A stretch of DNA of 5,785 bases from an uncultured Clostridia bacterium (GTDB taxonomy: Bacteria > Bacillota > Clostridia > Lachnospirales > Lachnospiraceae): positions 1 to 5,785 of the forward strand of contig CALASV010000283.1 in assembly GCA_937888895.1 (NCBI GenBank), given 5' to 3'. Position numbers and translations under genes: made by a program. Below, one piece after another: positions 1 through 4,558 of this stretch. The first letter of the stretch is position 1, and each line of letters opens with the position of its first letter. The notes under the pieces are model-generated. The model saw only the letters and a list, made by a program, of their open reading frames with translations. It was not told the DNA's origin and searched no databases.

Positions 1-362
1 ATTTCAATATATTCATCACAATAAGCAAACGCAGAGTGAAATTTCAATAATGGCTCAATTCTACCACATTTTTGCCCAATTTCTTCTTCTAATTCTCTAG
101 CAGCAGCAGTCATACGGTCTTCCCCTTTATTTAAGCAACCTGCTGGAATTTCCAATGACATTTTTTCAATTCCTGGACGATATTGACTTACCATAAAGAT
201 TTTTCCATCATTATCTACTGGAATTACAGCTGCTGCCCCATTATGATGTAAAAAATCCCACTTCGCTGTAATTCCACCTGGCATTTCCATCGTATCTTCA
301 TAAAATTCTAAAATTTTCCCTTTGTATTTTAATTCTCTGTGAATTCTTTTTACATGTTCCAT
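1..362 (-). CDS. Nudix hydrolase, ADP-ribose pyrophosphatase-like (3' end cut by window edge)
   Basis: Nudix enzymes split nucleoside diphosphates linked to another group, using Mg2+ held by the Nudix-box glutamates; this one is probably cytosolic. The first 120 residues are visible, starting at an ATG at 362, and the frame is still open at base 1. The Nudix box spans residues 75-96: G75, E81, R89-E90-L91, E93-E94 and G96 fit GX5EX7REUXEEXG. Just before it are an N-terminal beta region and the LEIPAG segment (70-75), as in ADP-ribose pyrophosphatases (NudF type). That family usually has a proline about 16 residues after the box (SPG context). Here the segment reads FHSAF (108-112), with no proline, so the substrate is uncertain. 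The start is only 14 bases after the proC stop with a strong ribosome binding site, so it is probably co-translated with proC. Family is confident; exact substrate is not. No gene symbol is given. Confidence 0.9.
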   Translation of the reverse strand, partial: MEHVKRIHRELKYKGKILEFYEDTMEMPGGITAKWDFLHHNGAAAVIPVDNDGKIFMVSQYRPGIEKMSLEIPAGCLNKGEDRMTAAARELEEEIGQKCGRIEPLLKFHSAFAYCDEYIE

Positions 363-370
363 AGCCGTTT

Positions 371-378
371 CTCCTTTT
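371..378 (-). promoter_or_regulatory. Ribosome binding site of the Nudix gene, overlapping the proC stop
   Basis: The minus strand reads AAAAGGAG here, 8 bases before the ATG at 362. The site overlaps the proC stop codon (TAA, 379-377), so ribosomes finishing proC could pass directly to the Nudix gene. It also fixes the Nudix start. Confidence 0.8.
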
Positions 379-1183
379 ATTTTTTCATACTAACAGCTTT
401 TTCATAACAAGCATCACATGCTTTGATAACTGCATTACGAAAACCATATTCTTCTAAAGCAGCTACGCCAGCAATCGTTGTACCAGCAGGAGAACAAACA
501 TTATCTTTTAATTTTCCTGGATGTTCTTTTGTTTCTAATAACATTTTTGCTGAACCAATCATTGTTTGAGCAACCATCTCATAAGCTAAGTTTCTTGGAA
601 TACCATATTTTACTGCACCATCTGCTAATGCTTCTATCATCATATACATAAATGCAGGAGAACTGCCGTTAGCTACAATCGAAGCATCCATCAGTTTTTC
701 TGGAAGTTCTACCGTTCTTCCTACTGTTTCAAATAAATTTGTTGCTAATTGTTTTTCTTCGTCGGAGAATTCGGAATTACCATAGCAAATGGCTGTCATA
801 CCCTCTAGCACTTGTGCAGGTGTATTTGGCATTGTACGAATGATTTTTACCTTTGACCCAAGTTTTTCACTCAAATACTTTGTTGTAATTCCCGGAGCTA
901 ATGAAATAAATACTTGCCCCTCAAATACATCCTCTGAAATCTCTGATAAAACTTCTTCGAAAAATTGTGGTTTTATTGCTAAAACAACACAAGAACTTCG
1001 ACTCACTAAATCATGTAATGAAGTGGCACACTCTACTCCTGTTTTCTTTGCAACTCGCTCGTTTTCTTCCTCAAATGCACAACGAAATAATGCTTGCTTG
1101 GCACCAAAACATTTTACTGCACCACATAACAATGGATAACCCATATTTCCAGCACCAATAAAACCTATTTTCTTTTTTTCCAA
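377..1183 (-). CDS. proC: Pyrroline-5-carboxylate reductase, TTG start
   Basis: This cytosolic enzyme performs the last step of proline synthesis, reducing pyrroline-5-carboxylate to proline with NAD(P)H. The 268-residue length is normal for the family. The N-terminal Rossmann fold begins at once, with the dinucleotide motif GFIGAGNMG at 7-15, then AIKPQ (69-73) and RTMPNTPAQ (117-125). The C-terminal helical dimerisation domain carries GSSPAF (173-178) and the family signature DNVCSPAGTT (227-236), where many homologues have SPGGTT. The start is TTG: upstream, the frame meets a TAA at 1237-1235 with no ATG or GTG between, while the first internal ATG is inside the Rossmann motif. An AAAGGA site 9 bases before the TTG supports it. 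A hairpin terminator lies between rny and this gene, and no clear promoter is visible in the remaining leader, so transcription may come from readthrough or an atypical promoter. The Nudix gene follows after 14 bases. Identification is firm. Confidence 0.97.
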   Translation of the reverse strand: MEKKKIGFIGAGNMGYPLLCGAVKCFGAKQALFRCAFEEENERVAKKTGVECATSLHDLVSRSSCVVLAIKPQFFEEVLSEISEDVFEGQVFISLAPGITTKYLSEKLGSKVKIIRTMPNTPAQVLEGMTAICYGNSEFSDEEKQLATNLFETVGRTVELPEKLMDASIVANGSSPAFMYMMIEALADGAVKYGIPRNLAYEMVAQTMIGSAKMLLETKEHPGKLKDNVCSPAGTTIAGVAALEEYGFRNAVIKACDACYEKAVSMKK

Positions 1184-1192
1184 TGTTCTCTT

Positions 1193-1198
1193 TCCTTT
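1193..1198 (-). promoter_or_regulatory. Ribosome binding site deciding the TTG start of proC
   Basis: The minus strand reads AAAGGA, with 9 bases before the TTG at 1183, inside a purine-rich run (AGAAAGAAAGGAAAGAG). It is not a full AGGAGG, but no other start in this frame would keep the Rossmann motif intact. Confidence 0.6.
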
Positions 1199-1217
1199 CT
1201 TTCTATATGTATTTTTA

Positions 1218-1264
1218 TAGAAAAAGCTGTAAAGTTATACCTCTATGTACAACCTTACAGCTTT
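1218..1264 (-). terminator. Hairpin terminator between rny and proC
   Basis: The arms are 1251-1264 and 1223-1236. In minus-strand RNA they form a 14-bp stem with one G-U pair, and the loop adds four more pairs (GUAC/GUAU), leaving a six-base AUAGAG loop. The stem is followed by UUUUUCUAU. On the plus strand the G-U position becomes an A-C mismatch and no U run follows, so the structure suits minus-strand transcription. It probably ends the rny transcript about 40 bases after the stop. Leaky readthrough into proC, or attenuation, is possible. Confidence 0.8.
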
Positions 1265-1271
1265 ACCGTAA

Positions 1272-1294
1272 CAATAAAAAATGCTTTTTTATTG
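1272..1294 (-). repeat. Perfect AT-rich inverted repeat just after rny
   Basis: Ten-base arms (CAATAAAAAA and TTTTTTATTG) flank a 3-base TGC spacer, starting 11 bases after the rny stop codon. Only one G-C pair is present, so the hairpin is weak. It ends in A/U-rich sequence and may assist the stronger terminator at 1218-1264 or protect the 3' end. Function is inferred from position only. Confidence 0.5.
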
Positions 1295-1304
1295 CAATTT
1301 TCCT

Positions 1305-2861
1305 TTACTTTGCGTAATCAATAGCTCTTGATTCGCGGATAACATTGATTTTAATTTGACCCGGATATTCTAATTCCGATTCAATTTTCTTTGATAAATC
1401 TCTTGCTAATAATACCATATCATCATCCGATACATGTTCTGGCACAACCATAACACGTACTTCACGACCTGCCTGAATAGCAAAAGACTTGTCTACTCCT
1501 TTAAAGCTGTTGGTAATATCTTCTAATTGTTTTAATCGATTTGTGTAAGCTTCTAATGTTTCACGTCTTGCTCCTGGTCTGGCAGCAGAAATCGTATCTG
1601 CTGCTTGTACAATACAAGCAATTAATGACTGAAATTCTACATCACCATGATGTGCTTCAACAGCATTGATGATAATTGGAGATTCTTTATATTTACGGCA
1701 TAAATCCACACCGATTTGAACATGTGTCCCTTCCATTTCACGGTCTACTGACTTTCCAATGTCATGTAATAAACCAGCACGTTTTGCTTGTCTAACATCA
1801 ACACCAATTTCAGAAGCTAATAAACCAGAAAGTATAGAAACTTCCACAGAATGACGCAATGCATTCTGACCATAACTTGTACGGTATTTCATTCTACCAA
1901 GAAGCTTAATCAATTCTGGATGAATGCCATGAACGCCAACTTCAAGAGCAGCTGATTCACCTTCTTCACGAATCATTGTTTCCACTTCTTTTTGAGCTTT
2001 CTCCACCATTTCTTCAATTCTTGCTGGATGAATACGACCATCTACAATCAATTTTTCCAAAGCAATACGAGCTACATCACGACGAATTGGGTCAAAACCG
2101 GAAAGAACAACAGCTTCTGGTGTATCATCAATAATAAGTTCTACACCTGTCAATGTTTCAAGAGTTCTAATATTACGTCCCTCTCTACCAATAATTCTTC
2201 CTTTCATTTCATCACTTGGGAGCTGTACTACGGAAATTGTAGATTCTGCCACATGGTCTGCTGCACAACGCTGAATTGCTGTAACGATATATTCTTTCGC
2301 TTTTTTCTCAGCTTCTTCTCTCGCACTGTTTTCTAATTCTTTTACAAGAACAGCAGTTTCGTGTTTTACTTCATCCTCCACAGATTTTATAAGATATTCC
2401 TTTGCTTGTTCGGAGGTCCAACCCGAGATTTTTTCAAGTTCCTGCAACTGACTCTGACGAACCTCTTCTACTTCTAAACGTAAGTGGTCTAATTCAGCTT
2501 CTTTTGCATTCATCTTGGCTTCCCGTTTTTCCAATGTTTCCGCTTTCTTGTCAATAACTTCTTCTTTAGAAAGAACTCTCTTTTCGTAACGCTGAATTTC
2601 AGCTCTACGCTCTTTGGACTCTCTTTCCAATTCATTTTTCGTCTTCAAAGATTCTTCTTTTGCCTCAAGCAAAGCTTCTCGCTTTTTTGTTTCTGCTGTT
2701 TTTAACGCTTCATCAATAATTTCCTTTGAACGTTCTTCCGCAGAACCAATCTGTGCTTCATAAACCTTCTGTCGATAAGCAATTGCAGCGAACCATGTAA
2801 CTACAGCAGCAACAGCAATCGCAATAAATAACGAAATGACAAAAACAATCGGACTGATCAC
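1305..2861 (-). CDS. rny: Ribonuclease Y, membrane-anchored endoribonuclease
   Basis: RNase Y starts mRNA decay in Firmicutes by endonucleolytic cuts, anchored to the inner face of the membrane. The 518 residues match the usual length of about 520. In order: one N-terminal transmembrane helix (about 4-27); a long charged coiled coil (about 35-190, rich in E, K and R); a KH RNA-binding domain (about 208-270) with the GREG loop at 225-228; an HD phosphohydrolase domain (about 334-427) with H337, the H366-D367 pair, H404-H405 and D422; and the conserved C-terminal domain ending in IKINVIRESRAIDYAK. No key residue is missing. The start is GTG at 2861, next to a perfect ribosome binding site; an in-frame TAA at 2876-2874 rules out extension. 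It has its own strong promoter at 2941-2969 and a terminator after it, so it is probably monocistronic. Identification is certain at family level. Confidence 0.98.
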   Translation of the reverse strand: MISPIVFVISLFIAIAVAAVVTWFAAIAYRQKVYEAQIGSAEERSKEIIDEALKTAETKKREALLEAKEESLKTKNELERESKERRAEIQRYEKRVLSKEEVIDKKAETLEKREAKMNAKEAELDHLRLEVEEVRQSQLQELEKISGWTSEQAKEYLIKSVEDEVKHETAVLVKELENSAREEAEKKAKEYIVTAIQRCAADHVAESTISVVQLPSDEMKGRIIGREGRNIRTLETLTGVELIIDDTPEAVVLSGFDPIRRDVARIALEKLIVDGRIHPARIEEMVEKAQKEVETMIREEGESAALEVGVHGIHPELIKLLGRMKYRTSYGQNALRHSVEVSILSGLLASEIGVDVRQAKRAGLLHDIGKSVDREMEGTHVQIGVDLCRKYKESPIIINAVEAHHGDVEFQSLIACIVQAADTISAARPGARRETLEAYTNRLKQLEDITNSFKGVDKSFAIQAGREVRVMVVPEHVSDDDMVLLARDLSKKIESELEYPGQIKINVIRESRAIDYAK

Positions 2862-2867
2862 AGGAAC

Positions 2868-2875
2868 ACCTCCTT
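2868..2875 (-). promoter_or_regulatory. Consensus ribosome binding site of rny, fixing the GTG start
   Basis: The minus strand reads AAGGAGGT, complementary to the 16S rRNA 3' end, with the GGAGG core 7 bases from the GTG at 2861. The upstream in-frame stop TAA overlaps this site, so no earlier start is possible. Confidence 0.9.
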
Positions 2876-2899
2876 ATTCAGTTTTCATTGTAAAAAATA

Positions 2900-2923
2900 A
2901 ATTAAGAAAAGATAATCTTAATT
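2900..2923 (-). other. Small hairpin in the rny 5' leader
   Basis: The 8-base arms AATTAAGA and TCTTAATT flank an 8-base loop. It falls within the roughly 73-base leader predicted from the rny promoter, about 25 bases before the ribosome binding site. It is mostly A-U, so it is weak. It could affect transcript stability, but that is a guess. Confidence 0.4.
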
Positions 2924-2940
2924 ACCAATACAACATATAA

Positions 2941-2969
2941 ATTCTATACTTTTTTAGTAAAATTGTCAA
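2941..2969 (-). promoter_or_regulatory. Housekeeping sigma promoter of rny
   Basis: On the minus strand a perfect -35 TTGACA (2969-2964) is followed by a 17-base spacer (2963-2947) and a -10 TAGAAT (2946-2941), one base from consensus. Transcription should start near 2934-2936, giving a leader of about 73 bases before the GTG of rny. The spacer is filled by one arm of the 14-bp inverted repeat at 2950-3027, which could be an operator. Confidence 0.85.
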
Positions 2970-3027
2970 GTGTTGCTTACACATTTCTAACATTTTTGTT
3001 ACAAATTGAGTGTATTTTACTAAAAAA
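2950..3027. repeat. 14-bp perfect inverted repeat around the rny promoter upstream region
   Basis: TTTTTTAGTAAAAT at 2950-2963 is repeated as its exact reverse complement at 3014-3027, with 50 bases between the arms. The left arm lies within the spacer of the rny promoter and the right arm is about 45 bases upstream of its -35. Arm centres are 64 bp apart, about six helical turns, which would suit two operator sites bound on the same DNA face. Other readings are a cruciform or readthrough hairpin, the ends of a tiny inserted element, or chance in AT-rich DNA. Confidence 0.6.
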
Positions 3028-3045
3028 AGGAGGTAAAATTGACAA
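2957..3045 (+). repeat. Near-identical 13-base direct repeat upstream of rny
   Basis: GTAAAATTGTCAA (2957-2969) and GTAAAATTGACAA (3033-3045) differ at one base and are spaced 76 bases apart. The first copy includes the -35 box of the rny promoter. Together with the reversed ATTTTAC at 3014-3020 there are three GTAAAAT cores in this intergenic region. Confidence 0.5.
2988..3001. repeat. Short palindrome TAACA-N4-TGTTA upstream of the rny promoter
   Basis: Five-base arms surround four T bases, centred about 25 bp upstream of the rny -35 box and between the arms of the longer inverted repeat. It has the size of a small dimeric regulator site but matches no operator I recognise with certainty. 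In DNA this AT-rich it may be chance. Confidence 0.25.
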
Positions 3046-3089
3046 AAAATCGTCATTTTGAACAATAGGCATAAAATTGTTTTGTAATG
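3044..3089 (-). terminator. Possible weak terminator after miaB
   Basis: In minus-strand RNA, CAUU (3089-3086) can pair with AAUG (3057-3054) and AACAAU (3081-3076) with AUUGUU (3066-3061), with an internal loop and a 9-base terminal loop. A U6 run follows at 3049-3044. The stem is A/U-rich and interrupted, so it would be weak. No better terminator is visible between miaB and rny, and some readthrough into rny seems likely. Confidence 0.3.
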
Positions 3090-3091
3090 TT

Positions 3092-4558
3092 TTATAACTT
3101 TAATTCTCCAATGTAATAAAATCCCTTACATTCTTTTAAATAAACAGGAACAATTTTTCCAATCAAAGAAGTATCTCCATAAAAATGAACGAGCAAATTG
3201 TTACTAAGTCTTCCCGTTAGCATTCCTTCTCCTTGTTCATTTTTTTCTTCTACTAAAACATCTAATGTTTGTCCTGTATAACGATTTGCCTGAAGTTCAG
3301 AAGTAATCTTAATTTCTTCTAACAACTCATGAAACCATTGTTTTACTAACTCTTCTGGTACTTGATTTTCCATTTTCGCAGCTACTGTGCCACTTCGTTT
3401 CGAATAAATAAAGGTATAAGCAGAATCAAAACCTGCTTTTCTTACAACATCAACTGTTTCTTGGAAATCTTCATAAGTTTCCCCAGGAAATCCTACAATA
3501 ATATCTGTCGTTAAAGAAATGTTTGGCATTGCTGTCTTAATCTTTTCTACTAACAAAAGATAATCTTCTTTTGTATACTTTCGATTCATTTCTTTTAAAA
3601 TACGAGTACTTCCAGATTGCATTGGTAAATGAAGATGATTGCAAATTTTCTTAGAATGCTTCATTACTTCAATCAATTCATCTGATAAATCTTTTGGATG
3701 AGAAGTCATAAAACGGATTCTCTCAATTCCATCCACTTCTTCCACCATGGTAAGAAGCTTTGCAAAAGAAATTGGTTGTTCTAATGTCTTTCCATAAGAA
3801 TTTACGTTTTGACCAAGTAACATAATCTCTACAATGCCTTCTGCTGCCAGTTTCTTTATTTCTGCAATAATATCTTCTGGCTTACGACTACGTTCTCTAC
3901 CACGAACATAAGGCACAATACAATAACTACAAAAATTATTGCAACCATACATAATGTTAACTCCTGCTTTAAATGTATACTTATGCTCGCTTGGTAAATC
4001 TTCTACAATCTGGTCGGTTCCTTCCCAAACATCAACTACCATTTTCTTTTTCAAAATATCTTCATAAATGAGCTCTGCCAACTTAAAAATATTGTGTGTT
4101 CCAAAAATAATATCTACAAAACGATAACTTTTTTTAATTTTTTCTACCACATGAGGTTCTTGCATCATACAACCACACATCGCAATTTTCATATCTGGAT
4201 TTTTCTTTTTTACTGTTCCAAGATATCCAATTCTTCCATATACTCTTGTATTTGCATTTTCTCGTACTGTACAAGTATTATAAATAACAAAGTCAGCTTT
4301 TTCGGTATCGGTTTCCACATAACCAATCGTTTCTAAAATTCCAGCTAATTTTTCAGAATCCTTAGAATTCATTTGACATCCAAAAGTTTGCACATGATAG
4401 GTCAGCTTTCTACCTTTTTCTTTTTCTTGCTCTTTGTACCAACTTTTTAGAATATCCATAAAATAATACTGTCGTTCTGGCTCTGTCACTGGAATTTGCT
4501 CCAGTGACAAAGTTTTTACTTGTTCTATCCAATTTCCCATATTATCTAATCTGTCCAT
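3092..4558 (-). CDS. miaB: tRNA-2-methylthio-N6-dimethylallyladenosine synthase (radical SAM methylthiotransferase)
   Basis: MiaB adds a methylthio group to i6A at position 37 of tRNAs reading UNN codons, using S-adenosylmethionine and two 4Fe-4S clusters in the cytosol. Residue numbers here count from the TTG at 4564. After an extension of about 55 residues comes the UPF0004 domain (about 55-165) with cluster cysteines C63 (FGCQMN), C98 (NTCTVRENA) and C132. The radical SAM core follows with C208, C212 and C215 in GCNNFCSYCIVPYVRG, then a TRAM domain (about 428-490). The TVREN and GRERSR wording favours MiaB over MtaB or RimO. Length (about 480-490) is long for the family because of the N-terminal extension. 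The start is unsettled: TTG 4564, ATG 4558 (chosen here, overlapping proA by 17 bases) or ATG 4540 (one base after the proA stop). None has a strong ribosome binding site, which suggests translational coupling to proA. Confidence 0.96.
   Translation of the reverse strand: MDRLDNMGNWIEQVKTLSLEQIPVTEPERQYYFMDILKSWYKEQEKEKGRKLTYHVQTFGCQMNSKDSEKLAGILETIGYVETDTEKADFVIYNTCTVRENANTRVYGRIGYLGTVKKKNPDMKIAMCGCMMQEPHVVEKIKKSYRFVDIIFGTHNIFKLAELIYEDILKKKMVVDVWEGTDQIVEDLPSEHKYTFKAGVNIMYGCNNFCSYCIVPYVRGRERSRKPEDIIAEIKKLAAEGIVEIMLLGQNVNSYGKTLEQPISFAKLLTMVEEVDGIERIRFMTSHPKDLSDELIEVMKHSKKICNHLHLPMQSGSTRILKEMNRKYTKEDYLLLVEKIKTAMPNISLTTDIIVGFPGETYEDFQETVDVVRKAGFDSAYTFIYSKRSGTVAAKMENQVPEELVKQWFHELLEEIKITSELQANRYTGQTLDVLVEEKNEQGEGMLTGRLSNNLLVHFYGDTSLIGKIVPVYLKECKGFYYIGELKL

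Noticed and set aside
789..1161. Plus-strand open frames opposite proC (789-1139 and 967-1161)
   Set aside because: They lie fully inside a well-identified gene on the other strand, have no family resemblance and no convincing ribosome binding site.
1184..1222. TATAAA or TATAGA on the minus strand as a -10 box for proC
   Set aside because: No acceptable -35 box lies 16-18 bases upstream; the nearest TTTACA is 8 or 20 bases away and is part of the terminator stem.
1992..2336. Plus-strand open frame opposite rny
   Set aside because: Antisense shadow of the RNase Y KH region; its Cys/Asn/Ser-rich composition is typical of reverse-strand translation.
2862..2940. Riboswitch or leader peptide in the rny 5' leader
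   Set aside because: The leader is only about 73 bases, A/T-rich with one weak hairpin, and its short frames are four codons each; no known riboswitch core is recognisable.
2949..3030. The 14-bp inverted repeat as ends of a miniature transposable element
   Set aside because: No matching target-site duplication was found at the outer edges, the left arm is part of a functional-looking promoter, and only one copy is in the window.
3039..3044. Plus-strand TTGACA as the -35 of a plus-strand promoter
   Set aside because: The sequence 16-18 bases downstream does not resemble TATAAT, and any transcript would run antisense into miaB with no gene to serve.
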